DNA from: Lachnospiraceae bacterium | GTDB taxonomy: Bacteria > Bacillota > Clostridia > Lachnospirales > Lachnospiraceae | DNA length: 64,000 bases | Direction: 5' to 3' | Assembly: GCA_024698705.1 (NCBI GenBank) | Contig: JAILQX010000028.1 | Coordinates: 23,075 to 87,074, forward strand | Shown here: piece after piece, positions 16,909 through 26,502 of the stretch | How the letters are laid out: each line of letters opens with the position of its first letter | Numbering within the stretch: the first letter of the stretch is position 1 | The notes under the pieces: model-generated | Databases searched by the model: none | The model's input: only the letters and a program-made list of their open reading frames with translations | What the model was told of the DNA's origin: nothing | Translations under genes and position numbers: made by a program

Positions 16909-17889
16909 TTGGGAGAGGTATTATCTCAGAACGAGATAGACAGTCTGTTGGCTGCGTTGAGCAACGGTGAACTGGATGCCGAAGATATAAAACAACAGGA
17001 TGAAAAGCAGGTTCGTAATTATGATTTTGCCCGTCCGGCGAAGTTCTCGAAGGAACACCTGCGTACATTGGAGATCATATATGAGCATTACGGAAGACTG
17101 GTTTCCACCAACCTTCCGATGTACCTGAGGAAAAACGTACAGGTAAGTGTGGCTAGTTCCGAGACGGTTGCATTTTCGGAATTCAGCAACGCATTATCAA
17201 ATCCGGTCATACTGGGCATAGTTAATTTCCAGCCGCTTAAAGGCTCAATGATGATAGAACTTTCTCCGAATCTCGGATATGCGATCATAGACCGAATGCT
17301 GGGAGGCAGGGGCGATGCACTTGACAAGTACAGGGATTTCTCGGAGATAGAACTTGTCATCCTCGAGAAGATCATGGTCTTATGCATGCAACTCATGAAA
17401 GACCCCTGGCGAAATGTCATAGAGATCAATCCACTGCTTGAACGTATCGAGACAAATCCGCAGTTCGCACAGATCATAGCACCGAACGACATGATCGCCA
17501 TCGTGACGCTCAACGTCAGAATAGGAGATGTGGACGGATTCATGAACATATGTCTTCCGTTCTTTACGATAGAGGATGTGATCGATAAGTTAAATACCAA
17601 ATTCTGGTATTCGACGATGAAGGACAGCGATGACGAAGATTACTCATTATATGTCGAGGATCTTATCAGAAGGGCTGAAGTGCCGGTAAAGGCATATCTG
17701 GGACAGAGCATAATCACGGTAAGCGATTTTGCAAACCTGCAGATAGGCGATATCATCAAACTTGACACTAAAGCTGATGAGTCATTACCGGTATTCGTCG
17801 GCAATATAAAGAAATTTATGGCTGTACCCGGAAAAAGCGGTGACGGTTACGCCGTAAGGGTAACATCAGTCATAAGAGAGGAGGAATAG
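16909..17889 (+). CDS. fliM: Flagellar motor switch protein FliM
   Basis: FliM is the C-ring subunit that receives CheY-P. The start is TTG at 16909 after GGGAGGTGAG. The 326 residues begin with the CheY-P-binding helix LSQNEIDSLLAAL (about 5-17). The middle CheC-like domain (about 45-225) includes GGRGDALDKYRDFSEIE. The C-terminal SpoA domain (about 245-320) has VSDFANLQIGDIIKLD. fliY begins 4 bp after the stop. Confidence 0.97.
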   Translation: MGEVLSQNEIDSLLAALSNGELDAEDIKQQDEKQVRNYDFARPAKFSKEHLRTLEIIYEHYGRLVSTNLPMYLRKNVQVSVASSETVAFSEFSNALSNPVILGIVNFQPLKGSMMIELSPNLGYAIIDRMLGGRGDALDKYRDFSEIELVILEKIMVLCMQLMKDPWRNVIEINPLLERIETNPQFAQIIAPNDMIAIVTLNVRIGDVDGFMNICLPFFTIEDVIDKLNTKFWYSTMKDSDDEDYSLYVEDLIRRAEVPVKAYLGQSIITVSDFANLQIGDIIKLDTKADESLPVFVGNIKKFMAVPGKSGDGYAVRVTSVIREEE

Positions 17890-17893
17890 ACGC

Positions 17894-19123
17894 ATGGACG
17901 GTATTTTATCTCAAGATGAGATAAATGCATTGCTAAGCGGAATGGCAGCCGAGCAACCAACTGACGCGCCAAGCGCAGAACCGTTGGAAACGACCTCGGT
18001 AGCGGACGGCGATAACTTATCGGATGTTGAAAAAGATGCGATAGGTGAAGTTGCCAATATCAGCATGGGAACATCGGCTACAACACTCTATTCCCTTGTA
18101 AATCGAAGAGTAAACATCACCACACCTGTTGTATCGCTCAGCAGCTGGGACGATCTGGCAACGGATGATGATTTCCCTTGTGTATTCATCCAGATCAAAT
18201 ATACCAGCGGGCTGGATGGCAACAACATATTGATCCTCCGCGAACATGACGTAAAGGTCATCACGGACCTTATGATGGGAGGCGACGGGACCAATATAGA
18301 CGGAGAACTGGGAGAACTGCAATTGTCAGCCATATGCGAGGCTATGAACCAGATGATGGGTTCTTCGGCAACATCTCTGTCGCAGATGTTCGGGAAGATG
18401 ATCGATATATCCCCCCCGAATGCCGTTGCCATCGACATGGCGACTCACGAGATACCCGGAGGAGACAATGATTTCCTTAGCGGAACCTTTGTAAAGATCT
18501 CATTCAGGATGCAGATAGATGAACTGGTCGACAGTACGATACTTCAATTGTATCCGGTTGACTTTGCGAGAGAACTCGTTACCACGTTCTTGAGCAATAA
18601 TTCAGTTGAGCAGGCAGCTCCGGCTCCGGAACCGGAACCGGCTCCACAGCCGCAGGTTACACCTTACGAGCCGCCGAAAGCGGAAGCGCCCACACAGGCA
18701 CCGCCGCCGCAGACAATGGCACAGGTACCGCCGATGCAGAACATGCCGTATCCCAATATGATGGATCCGAACATGATGCAGAACATGCCTTACCAGATGC
18801 CGCCGATGTATCAGATGCCTCCGATGGGAACCAATTATCAGCCGGCACAGTTCGAGCAGTTCTCACCGAACGTAAACCCCATAAACAGCAACGAGAACAT
18901 CGGGCTGATCATGGATGTGCCGCTTGAGGTAACGGTAGAACTCGGAAGGACCAAAAAGAATATTTCTGATATTTTGGACTTCGCACCGGGAACGATCATA
19001 GAACTTGATAGGATCACCGGTGAACCGATAGATGTACTTGTCAATGGCAAGTTTGTTGCAAAAGGTGAAGTAGTAGTTATCGAAGAAAGTTTTGGTATTC
19101 GTATAACTGAGATTATCAAATAA
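17894..19123 (+). CDS. fliY: Flagellar motor switch phosphatase FliY (FliN-type)
   Basis: FliY combines the C-ring FliN function with CheY-P phosphatase activity. The 409 residues show an N-terminal helix like FliM (ILSQDEINALLSGM). Two CheC-type active-site motifs follow with the E-x-x-N pattern: GEVANISMGTSAT (about 51-63) and CEAMNQMMGSSAT, so both phosphatase sites look intact. A Pro/Met/Gln-rich disordered linker (about 240-320) leads to the SpoA/FliN domain ending SFGIRITEIIK. It stands between fliM and cheY, as in Bacillus. Confidence 0.95.
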   Translation: MDGILSQDEINALLSGMAAEQPTDAPSAEPLETTSVADGDNLSDVEKDAIGEVANISMGTSATTLYSLVNRRVNITTPVVSLSSWDDLATDDDFPCVFIQIKYTSGLDGNNILILREHDVKVITDLMMGGDGTNIDGELGELQLSAICEAMNQMMGSSATSLSQMFGKMIDISPPNAVAIDMATHEIPGGDNDFLSGTFVKISFRMQIDELVDSTILQLYPVDFARELVTTFLSNNSVEQAAPAPEPEPAPQPQVTPYEPPKAEAPTQAPPPQTMAQVPPMQNMPYPNMMDPNMMQNMPYQMPPMYQMPPMGTNYQPAQFEQFSPNVNPINSNENIGLIMDVPLEVTVELGRTKKNISDILDFAPGTIIELDRITGEPIDVLVNGKFVAKGEVVVIEESFGIRITEIIK

Positions 19124-19144
19124 TAAACAGGAGAGACAAAAACT

Positions 19145-19507
19145 ATGGCAAAGAATATTCTAATATGTGACGATGCTGCATTTATGAGAATGATGATCAA
19201 GGACATTCTTACCAAGAACGGTTACAATGTTGCAGGCGAAGCAGAGAATGGAGCAAAGGGAGTTGAAAAGTACAATGAACTCAAGCCCGATCTTGTTCTT
19301 ATGGACATAACAATGCCGGAAATGGATGGTATTCAGGCTCTTAAAGAGATCAAATCTTCCGATGCGAACGCAAAGGTAATTATGTGCTCAGCCATGGGTC
19401 AGCAGGCAATGGTCATCGAATCTATTCAGGCCGGAGCCAAGGACTTTATCGTTAAGCCTTTCCAGGCAGACAGAGTTTTGGAAGCTGTTAAGAAAGTTGT
19501 GGGATAA
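19145..19507 (+). CDS. cheY: Chemotaxis response regulator CheY
   Basis: A 120-residue single receiver domain. The acidic pair D9/D10, phosphoacceptor D54 (VLMDITMPEMDG), the S/T at CSAMGQ and K in FIVKPF are all present. CheY phosphorylated by CheA binds the switch proteins FliM/FliY encoded just upstream. Its stop TAA overlaps the fliO ATG by one base. Confidence 0.96.
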   Translation: MAKNILICDDAAFMRMMIKDILTKNGYNVAGEAENGAKGVEKYNELKPDLVLMDITMPEMDGIQALKEIKSSDANAKVIMCSAMGQQAMVIESIQAGAKDFIVKPFQADRVLEAVKKVVG

Positions 19508-19908
19508 TGCTTCTTACATCAAACAGAGGTGTTGAATCGGTAGTACAATTAATAACTGTGCTGGTTATTTTTGTATTGGTTTTATTTGTGACGCTGTTTG
19601 TTACAAAGTGGATAGCCGGATTTCAGAAACAGCAGCAGAGCGGGAAAAACATCAATGTGATAGAGATCACCAAGATATCCCCAAACCATTATGCTCAGAT
19701 CCTTAAAATAGGATCGAAGTATGTGGCCGTTGCGATCGGTAAAGACAATGTGACCGTACTGGCGACACTTGATGAATCCGAACTCAATCTTGATGAAAAC
19801 GGAAATGTACAGAAACCCGATTTTGCGGCTGTATTTGAAAAGTTAAAAATGGCCCGGGGGAGCAATGCATTACCGGATGACAAGTTACATGAAGAAGATG
19901 AAGAATAA
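19507..19908 (+). CDS. fliO: Flagellar biosynthetic protein FliO
   Basis: FliO helps assemble the FliP ring of the export gate. The 133 residues have one membrane helix (about 14-34, VVQLITVLVIFVLVLFVTLF) and a short cytoplasmic beta-rich domain (INVIEITKISPNHYAQILKI), as in FliO/FliZ. The start overlaps cheY by one base (TAATG). Its 3' end overlaps the annotated fliP start by up to 44 bp. Confidence 0.9.
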   Translation: MLLTSNRGVESVVQLITVLVIFVLVLFVTLFVTKWIAGFQKQQQSGKNINVIEITKISPNHYAQILKIGSKYVAVAIGKDNVTVLATLDESELNLDENGNVQKPDFAAVFEKLKMARGSNALPDDKLHEEDEE

Positions 19909-20776
19909 AAAATATTTCAATATTATTGTAAAAATATGCCTACTGTTTATGGTGGGCATATTGTATATATGCACGGCGAAACCCGTATATGCGACCGAGA
20001 TAGAGGATGCGGGCCTTGGCAGCAACCTTACCGGTACATCGGATGAGCAGACCTACATAAGGGAACCCGGAAGTGACGAAGATGCCGAAGACCTGAAAGA
20101 GCTCAATATCGCGAATACTGTGACCGTGACCTATGATAACGGTAACGGAGAGATAAACGGTGCACTCCGTATACTCATCACGCTCACACTGATAGCGATC
20201 GCTCCGATGCTCATCATTTTGCTGACAAGCTTTACGAGGATCGTCATCGTTCTGCATTTTACGAGAAATGCCCTCAATACGCAGACGGCACCGCCAAATC
20301 AGGTCATCATAGGACTGGCTTTGTTTTTGACATTCTTTATCATGCATCCCACGATAGATGCAATAAGAAGTCAGGCCATAGAGCCGTTTGACCGCGGGGA
20401 GATAGAGCAGCAGGTGGCACTTGAACGCGCCATGCAGCCGATCAGGGAATTCATGTACCCGCAGACACAGATGAAGGACGTGACAATGTTCATGTCCATA
20501 TATGGGACCGAATGGTCCGGTGAACTTGAAGACATACCCAATGTAGTCCTGATACCCAGCTTTATCGTAAGCGAATTGAGAACCGCATTTATAATTGGGT
20601 TTCTCATATATGTGCCTTTTATAGTTATAGATATGGTCGTGGCATCCACTCTTATGAGTATGGGCATGATGATGCTGCCGCCTACCACTATAAGTATGCC
20701 TTTTAAGATACTTCTTTTCGTCCTTGCCGACGGATGGAATCTTGTGATCGGCAATCTTGTCCGAACGTTTTACTGA
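19865..20776 (+). CDS. fliP: Flagellar export gate protein FliP
   Basis: FliP forms the core of the type III export gate with FliQ and FliR. The first in-frame ATG is 19865, but ATGs at 19877, 19889 and 19898 are possible; 19889 has GGATGA about 10 bp upstream and starts MKKMKNKK ahead of a signal peptide. The hydrophobic segment about 19-33 with cleavage near KPVYA-TEIED is typical of FliP. Four further helices follow, and LTSFTRIVIVLHFTRNAL and MMLPPTTISMPFKILLFVL are diagnostic. The exact start is uncertain. Confidence 0.95.
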   Translation: MHYRMTSYMKKMKNKKYFNIIVKICLLFMVGILYICTAKPVYATEIEDAGLGSNLTGTSDEQTYIREPGSDEDAEDLKELNIANTVTVTYDNGNGEINGALRILITLTLIAIAPMLIILLTSFTRIVIVLHFTRNALNTQTAPPNQVIIGLALFLTFFIMHPTIDAIRSQAIEPFDRGEIEQQVALERAMQPIREFMYPQTQMKDVTMFMSIYGTEWSGELEDIPNVVLIPSFIVSELRTAFIIGFLIYVPFIVIDMVVASTLMSMGMMMLPPTTISMPFKILLFVLADGWNLVIGNLVRTFY

Positions 20777-20788
20777 TGGGGTGAGTAG

Positions 20789-21058
20789 ATGAATATAGAT
20801 GACGTCGTAACCATAACAAGGGAAGCACTTTATACAATATGCATCACTGCGGCTCCGGTCCTGCTTGTAAGTCTCGTGGTGGGACTTATCGTCAGCATTT
20901 TTCAGACGATCACCTCGATACAGGAGCAGACGCTCACATTTGTTCCCAAGATCCTTGCCATATTTGTTTCACTTATCTTGCTTGGACACTGGATGCTCAG
21001 TAACATGGTTGATTACATGACAAATCTGTGGGGTGACTTCACGATATACATCAGATAG
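20789..21058 (+). CDS. fliQ: Flagellar export gate protein FliQ
   Basis: FliQ is the small two-helix gate component. The 89 residues have membrane segments at about 17-38 and 55-76 around the conserved loop FQTITSIQEQTLTFVPKI. Length and position between fliP and fliR are standard. Confidence 0.96.
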   Translation: MNIDDVVTITREALYTICITAAPVLLVSLVVGLIVSIFQTITSIQEQTLTFVPKILAIFVSLILLGHWMLSNMVDYMTNLWGDFTIYIR

Positions 21059-21073
21059 GAGATCGGCGGGTGG

Positions 21074-21856
21074 ATGATAAACTATTCCATAAATATTCAT
21101 AATCTTGAATTTTTTCTGCTTATACTGATCCGATTGTCAATGTTTGTTTATTCCGCACCTTTTTTCAGCCAGAAAGGTATCCCGAACCAGGTGAAGATCG
21201 GATTTGCCTTTTTTATATCGATACTTCTTTACGGCGTGATAGGTGATAAGACAATACCGGTATACAGTACGGTATGGGGATATGCCGTATTGGTACTTCG
21301 TGAAGCATTGACAGGTCTGGTCATAGGATTTTCCGCTTCGATATGTACTTCTATCGTATCATTTGCAGGAAGGATAATAGACATGGAAAGCGGTCTTTCT
21401 ATGGCTAATCTCATCGATCCGACAACCAACATGATGGAATCCATGACCGGTGTATTGTATCAGTATATCATCACATTGATGCTTATAATCTCCGGAATGT
21501 ACGAATATATAATCCGTGCACTTGCCGAGACTTTCGAACTGATACCGGTTGCGGGAGCGGTCTTTGAAGAAGAACGGATGGTGAGCAGCATGATAACCTT
21601 TCTTGAGGATTACATGTCCATAGGTTTCAGGATATGTCTTCCGGTATTTGCGGTGATGCTGCTGCTCAATGCTGTACTCGGTATCATGACCAAGGTGGCG
21701 CCGCAGGTCAACATGTTTGCTGTCGGTATCCAATTGAAGGTACTTGTGGGACTGACTACGCTGTTTCTTTCTGTAGGCATGCTGCCTACGGTCAATCAGA
21801 TGATATTTAACGAAGTAAAGAAGATGATGGCTGTATTTGTACAGACCATGATGTGA
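21074..21856 (+). CDS. fliR: Flagellar export gate protein FliR
   Basis: FliR completes the FliPQR gate. The 260 residues contain about six membrane helices with FVYSAPFFSQKGIPNQVKIG near the N terminus and the conserved central segment MESGLSMANLIDPTTN. The C-terminal APQVNMFAVGIQLKVLVGL is the family hallmark. It lies between fliQ and flhB with 15-bp and 12-bp spacers. Confidence 0.96.
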   Translation: MINYSINIHNLEFFLLILIRLSMFVYSAPFFSQKGIPNQVKIGFAFFISILLYGVIGDKTIPVYSTVWGYAVLVLREALTGLVIGFSASICTSIVSFAGRIIDMESGLSMANLIDPTTNMMESMTGVLYQYIITLMLIISGMYEYIIRALAETFELIPVAGAVFEEERMVSSMITFLEDYMSIGFRICLPVFAVMLLLNAVLGIMTKVAPQVNMFAVGIQLKVLVGLTTLFLSVGMLPTVNQMIFNEVKKMMAVFVQTMM

Positions 21857-21868
21857 CGGGACAGATAA

Positions 21869-23011
21869 ATGACTGAAACAGTCAACAAGACGGGCAACAA
21901 CATACTTTTGCTGAATCTCCAGTTTTTTGCCGACGACGGTCAGGGCGGAGAGAAGACCGAACCCGCGTCCCAGAAAAAACTCGATGATGCAAGAAAAGAA
22001 GGGCAGGTCGCCAAGTCCAAGGAAATAGCCAACGGACTTGGGCTTGTTGCGCTCTTTTTACTTCTAAAGTTCTGGATAGGCCGTATGGGTGAGCAATTCT
22101 TAGAACTCTTTAGCGGCATTTACGGAAAGATACCGGAAGCTGTGGGTATGCAGGGAGGAACCAAACCCGTTGCCATCATGGACGCGATATTCAGGTCATA
22201 TGCCATAAAATGCGTTATCATACTGGCGCCGATATTCATAGTGGCATACGTAGTTGCATTTTTAAGCGATTATATCCAGGTTCAGTGGAAGCCCACGACC
22301 AAGCCGCTCACGCCCAAGTTTTCGAAGCTGAATCCCTTAAACGGGATAAAGAGGATATTTTCGGTAAATACGCTGTTTGAACTTATAAAGTCCATCATCA
22401 AGATACTGCTCGTGGGCTATGTTGCTTATTCCTACCTGAAAAAAAGGCAGGGGCAGCTTTTGATGCTTTATGATATCCCGATGATGCCGGCTGTCGGACT
22501 CATAGGGGAGACCGTGATCAATCTCGGACTGAGGATCTCTCTCATTTACATGCTTGTCGCCATCGGCGATTTTGCCTATCAGAAGGTCAAGTTCTCCAGG
22601 GACATGCGAATGACAAAGCAGGAAGTAAAAGAAGAGTTCAAGAATCAGGAAGGTAATCCGGAGATCAAGGGACGTATCAGACAGAAGATGAGGGAGGCAA
22701 GCCAGAGACGTATGATGCAGGCATTGCCTCAGGCGGATGTTGTCATCACGAATCCGACGCATTATGCGGTCGCCGTCAAATATGATGCCGATGAGGCTCC
22801 GGCTCCCGTGGTCATAGCCAAGGGTGAGGACTATCTGGCGATGAAGATAAAAGAGGTTGCGAAGGATAACAACATCGAGATCGTTGAAAATAAACCGCTT
22901 GCCCGTATGCTCTATGCGAACGTTAACATCGACGAGCAGGTGCCCCCCGAACTCTACGGTGCGGTCGCCGAAGTTCTTGCATACGTTTATCACATTCAAG
23001 GCAAGATATAA
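21869..23011 (+). CDS. flhB: Flagellar export switch protein FlhB
   Basis: FlhB controls the change from rod/hook to filament substrates. The 380 residues begin with a hydrophobic/aromatic tail LLLNLQFFADDGQ before the usual EKTEPASQKKLDDARKEGQV. Four membrane helices follow. The self-cleavage motif NPTH stands at 295-298 within VVITNPTHYAVAVKYD. The conserved end PLARMLYANVNIDEQVPPEL is present. Confidence 0.97.
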   Translation: MTETVNKTGNNILLLNLQFFADDGQGGEKTEPASQKKLDDARKEGQVAKSKEIANGLGLVALFLLLKFWIGRMGEQFLELFSGIYGKIPEAVGMQGGTKPVAIMDAIFRSYAIKCVIILAPIFIVAYVVAFLSDYIQVQWKPTTKPLTPKFSKLNPLNGIKRIFSVNTLFELIKSIIKILLVGYVAYSYLKKRQGQLLMLYDIPMMPAVGLIGETVINLGLRISLIYMLVAIGDFAYQKVKFSRDMRMTKQEVKEEFKNQEGNPEIKGRIRQKMREASQRRMMQALPQADVVITNPTHYAVAVKYDADEAPAPVVIAKGEDYLAMKIKEVAKDNNIEIVENKPLARMLYANVNIDEQVPPELYGAVAEVLAYVYHIQGKI

Positions 23012-23056
23012 AAATAATATTAAATCACAAATTGACGAGATTTTAGCGTCCCGTCT

Positions 23057-23065
23057 TGATATAAT
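23057..23065 (+). promoter_or_regulatory. Extended -10 promoter candidate ahead of flhA
   Basis: TGATATAAT (TGn plus perfect TATAAT) lies in the 117-bp gap between flhB and flhA. TTGACG occurs at 23032 but with a 22-bp spacer, too long for a normal -35. An internal promoter for the flhA-flhF segment is plausible. Confidence 0.45.
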
Positions 23066-23134
23066 AAAAGTGACCGTCACGGGGATATTGCGGCACCGGA
23101 ACGGATAAAGAATATCAGGGAAGGAGATATGAAC

Positions 23135-25177
23135 ATGAAGAGTCTGCCAAAGGCTGACGTCGGCGTAGCATTATATATTCTGGCTGCATTTATTATGTTC
23201 ATAGTCAGCATCCCTTCCGTACTTCTTGACGTGCTTTTGGCGATAAATATCGCAGTGGCATTTACGATATTGTTTACCTGTATGTTTGTAAAAGAAGTTC
23301 TGGATATATCTTATTTCCCAACGATCCTGCTTTTCACCACGATATTCAGGATAGCGCTCAACGTTTCATCGACGAAGCTTATCCTCAATACCGGTAATCC
23401 GGGAAATGTCGTTACGACATTCGGACAGTATGTCGGCGGCGGAGATCTTATCCTCGGTACCATAGTTTTCATCATATTGATAATCATCCAGTTCCTGGTC
23501 ATCAACAAAGGTTCCGAAAGAGTTGCCGAGGTTACGGCCAGATTTACATTGGACGCGATGCCCGGTAAGCAGATGGCTATCGATGCGGACCTCAATACCG
23601 GTGCAATAACGGATGCGGAAGCAAAGCTCAGAAGAGATAAGATCCAGCAGGAATCAAGTTTCTTCGGAAGCATGGATGGTGCGGTAAAGTATGTTAAGGG
23701 TGACGCGATCGCCGGACTTATCATAACCTTTGTCAATGTTGTCGGCGGTATCGCCATGGGTATGACGAGACAGGGCATGGATTTCTCGCAGGCGATACAG
23801 AAATACACGATACTTACCATAGGTGACGGACTTGTCAGCCAGATACCTTCGCTGCTCATATCATTGTCGACGGGTATTCTTGTTACCAAGGGCTCAAAGG
23901 ATGCGGATTTCGGCAATGTCCTCGTAAAGCAGCTGTTCGGTGTACCGAAGGTTCTTTACATGGTCGGAGGCGTCATAGCTTTTCTCGGTATCGTTACACC
24001 GCTTAACATCGTGATATTTGTGTCCCTCGGTGCGGTATTCATCCTTTGCGGAAGGATGGTCGCAGGTACTCTTGAAACAGCCAAGATCGAGGGAGAGGTC
24101 ACGCAGGAGGAACAGCAGGCAGAGGAGATACGACAACCGGAAAATGTCACGTCGCTTTTGCAGGTTGACCCTATAGAACTTGAATTCGGATACGGCATCA
24201 TACCGCTCGCCGACGTGAACCAGGGCGGAGACCTGCTTGACAGAGTGGTAATGATCAGGCGGCAGATCGCTCTCGAACTCGGTACCGTCGTTCCGATCAT
24301 AAGACTGAGAGATAACATCCAGTTAAACCCGAACCAGTATATCATCAAGATCAAAGGCATACAGATCAGTGAAGGTGAGATACTGTTCGATCATTATATG
24401 GCAATGAACCCGGGCTATGTGGAAGAGGAGATCACGGGTATACCGACATTTGAACCTTCGTTCCACCTGCCTGCGATATGGATCACCGAATCACAGAGAG
24501 AACGCGCCGAGTCGATGGGTTATACGGTCGTTGATCCGCCGAGTATAATCGCGACGCATCTTACCGAGATCATCAGACAGCATATCGCAGAGCTTCTCAC
24601 GAGACAGGATGTACAGAACCTTGTCAATAACCTGAAGGATGCCAATCCCGCACTTGTTGACGAACTCACACCCAAGCTTCTCGGACTCGGAGAGATACAG
24701 AAGGTTCTGCAGAACCTGCTTAAGGAAGGCATATCCATCAGAGATCTGCTGACCATATTTGAAACATTGGCTGATTATGCGGCGACCAGCAGGGATACGG
24801 ACATCCTTACCGAATATGTAAGGCAGGCACTTAAGCGTGCCATATCGAGCAAATTTTTCCCTGCAAATGAGACCTCTAGCGTAGTTACCCTCGATCCGCA
24901 GCTTGAACAGAAGATCATGGGCAGCGTTAAACAGACGGAGAGCGGAACATATCTCAATCTGGATCCGGATATTACCAAAGAGATCATGAAATCCGTCGAG
25001 GCGGAGACAAAGAAGCTTGAGAACCTCGGCAGAATGCCGATAGTTATCACCTCGCCGATAGTGAGGATATATTTTAAGAGATTGATAGAAGACTATTACA
25101 AGGATGTTATAGTTGTGTCCTACAACGAGGTTGAATCCAACGTTGAATTGCAATCTGTGGGAATGATCACAGCGTGA
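23135..25177 (+). CDS. flhA: Flagellar export apparatus protein FlhA
   Basis: FlhA is the large export-gate subunit that binds chaperone-substrate complexes. ATG 23135 is preferred since AAGGAG at 23121 is 8 bp away; an ATG at 23129 would be only 2 bp away. The 680 residues hold eight membrane helices in the first about 310 residues, with TARFTLDAMPGKQMAIDADL and GSMDGAVKYVKGDAIAGL, the FHIPEP signatures. The C-terminal cytoplasmic domain includes LDRVVMIRRQIALELG and a conserved IVRIYFKRLIE. flhF follows after 15 bp. Confidence 0.97.
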   Translation: MKSLPKADVGVALYILAAFIMFIVSIPSVLLDVLLAINIAVAFTILFTCMFVKEVLDISYFPTILLFTTIFRIALNVSSTKLILNTGNPGNVVTTFGQYVGGGDLILGTIVFIILIIIQFLVINKGSERVAEVTARFTLDAMPGKQMAIDADLNTGAITDAEAKLRRDKIQQESSFFGSMDGAVKYVKGDAIAGLIITFVNVVGGIAMGMTRQGMDFSQAIQKYTILTIGDGLVSQIPSLLISLSTGILVTKGSKDADFGNVLVKQLFGVPKVLYMVGGVIAFLGIVTPLNIVIFVSLGAVFILCGRMVAGTLETAKIEGEVTQEEQQAEEIRQPENVTSLLQVDPIELEFGYGIIPLADVNQGGDLLDRVVMIRRQIALELGTVVPIIRLRDNIQLNPNQYIIKIKGIQISEGEILFDHYMAMNPGYVEEEITGIPTFEPSFHLPAIWITESQRERAESMGYTVVDPPSIIATHLTEIIRQHIAELLTRQDVQNLVNNLKDANPALVDELTPKLLGLGEIQKVLQNLLKEGISIRDLLTIFETLADYAATSRDTDILTEYVRQALKRAISSKFFPANETSSVVTLDPQLEQKIMGSVKQTESGTYLNLDPDITKEIMKSVEAETKKLENLGRMPIVITSPIVRIYFKRLIEDYYKDVIVVSYNEVESNVELQSVGMITA

Positions 25178-25192
25178 TGATTGGGGAATGAA

Positions 25193-26443
25193 ATGATTAT
25201 TAAGAAGTACATCGCCAAAACCGAAGCCGAGGCCGTAGACGTTGCCAGAAAAGAACTGGGAACGGGCGTTGTCATCATGAATGTCAGACAGATCAAGAAA
25301 AAAGGCTTTTTTGGCTGGCTTTCTTTACCGCAGGTCGAGGTGACCGTTGCGCTTGAAGAAGAGCAGAAGGAAACGGGCGAGCCGAGAGTACGTGTGCAGA
25401 AGGCACCGACGATGACGGCGCTTGAGCAGCTTGCGGCAAAGCAGAAGGAAAAAGAAGCAACGGAGAGCAAAAAGGAGATAAAGGAGAACAGGGATATCAT
25501 CATGGAATCCCTTAATGATGAGAAGAATCCCAATGCTCTCGAAGAGAAGCTCGATTCCATAGAAACGCTCATCAAGAAGAGACTTGAAAGCGCGGACATC
25601 AAGGAAGAGAAGAAGGAAGAGGAAGAACCTCATGAGGAAGAAAATGAGCAGATGAAGCTCACCCGTCTTCTTTACAACATGATGATAGACAATGAGGTCA
25701 GGGAAAAATATGCAAACCAGATAATCGAGGAGGCGGAAAAGGCCAACAAGCCGAATATGCCGGTGGATTATTTCCTGACAAATATCTATCAGAAGATGAT
25801 ATTGCGTTTCGGTCAGCCGGCAGTGATAACACCTGCGGAAATGGGGCCGAGGGTAGTATTTTTTGTGGGTCCGACCGGAGTCGGCAAGACCACGACCATA
25901 GCAAAGATCGCCAGCAAATTCTGTTTGGAGGAGAAGAAAAAGGTCGCTCTTCTGACAGCGGATACCTACAGGATCGCCGCAGCGGAACAATTAAGGACCT
26001 ATGCGAACATCCTTGAGATACCGTGTAAGATAATATTTACACCGGCAGAGATAGAGGACGCATACAGAGAATACAGCGATTATGACTACATACTCGTGGA
26101 TACCGCGGGACATTCCCATCACAACGAAGAACAGAAAAACAATACGAATATCATGATACACGCACTTGAAAACGTTGATGTCGAGGTATATCTCGTCTTA
26201 AGTGCGACCACCAAGTATAAGGATCTTACCAGCATCGCGGACACCTATAAGGAAATGACCGATTTCAAGATCATTTTCACAAAACTGGATGAAACGACAT
26301 CACTGGGCAATCTGCTCAACTTAAAGCTTTACACAGGATCCGAACTTTCGTATGTGACATACGGACAAAATGTACCGGAGGATATCGACAGGTTCGATCC
26401 GCAGACAACCGTAAAGAAAATACTCGGTGGCGGAAATATTTAG
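25193..26443 (+). CDS. flhF: Flagellar biosynthesis GTPase FlhF
   Basis: FlhF is an SRP-type GTPase that positions flagella. A TTG at 25181 is possible, but ATG 25193 gives the usual start MIIKKYIAKTEAEAVDVARK. A charged linker (about 60-165) precedes the NG domain. G1 is GPTGVGKTTT (about 226-235), followed by TADTYRIAAAEQLRTYA, and G3 is VDTAGHSHH. In G4, IIFTKLDET stands for the TKxD motif. With FlhG it forms the usual number/placement pair; flhG follows after a promoter-bearing 59-bp gap. Confidence 0.95.
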   Translation: MIIKKYIAKTEAEAVDVARKELGTGVVIMNVRQIKKKGFFGWLSLPQVEVTVALEEEQKETGEPRVRVQKAPTMTALEQLAAKQKEKEATESKKEIKENRDIIMESLNDEKNPNALEEKLDSIETLIKKRLESADIKEEKKEEEEPHEEENEQMKLTRLLYNMMIDNEVREKYANQIIEEAEKANKPNMPVDYFLTNIYQKMILRFGQPAVITPAEMGPRVVFFVGPTGVGKTTTIAKIASKFCLEEKKKVALLTADTYRIAAAEQLRTYANILEIPCKIIFTPAEIEDAYREYSDYDYILVDTAGHSHHNEEQKNNTNIMIHALENVDVEVYLVLSATTKYKDLTSIADTYKEMTDFKIIFTKLDETTSLGNLLNLKLYTGSELSYVTYGQNVPEDIDRFDPQTTVKKILGGGNI

Positions 26444-26483
26444 TTTACATAAATTGATGCCACATGTTATAATTAAATGTGGC
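26444..26483 (+). promoter_or_regulatory. Promoter with inverted repeat upstream of flhG
   Basis: TTTACA (26444-26449), 18 bp and TATAAT (26468-26473), with TGT before the -10 as an extended element. A perfect inverted repeat, gccacat (26459-26465) and atgtggc (26477-26483), brackets the -10 like an operator. It starts directly after the flhF stop. Confidence 0.6.
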
Positions 26484-26502
26484 TTAACGGAGAGGAAAGC
26501 GT

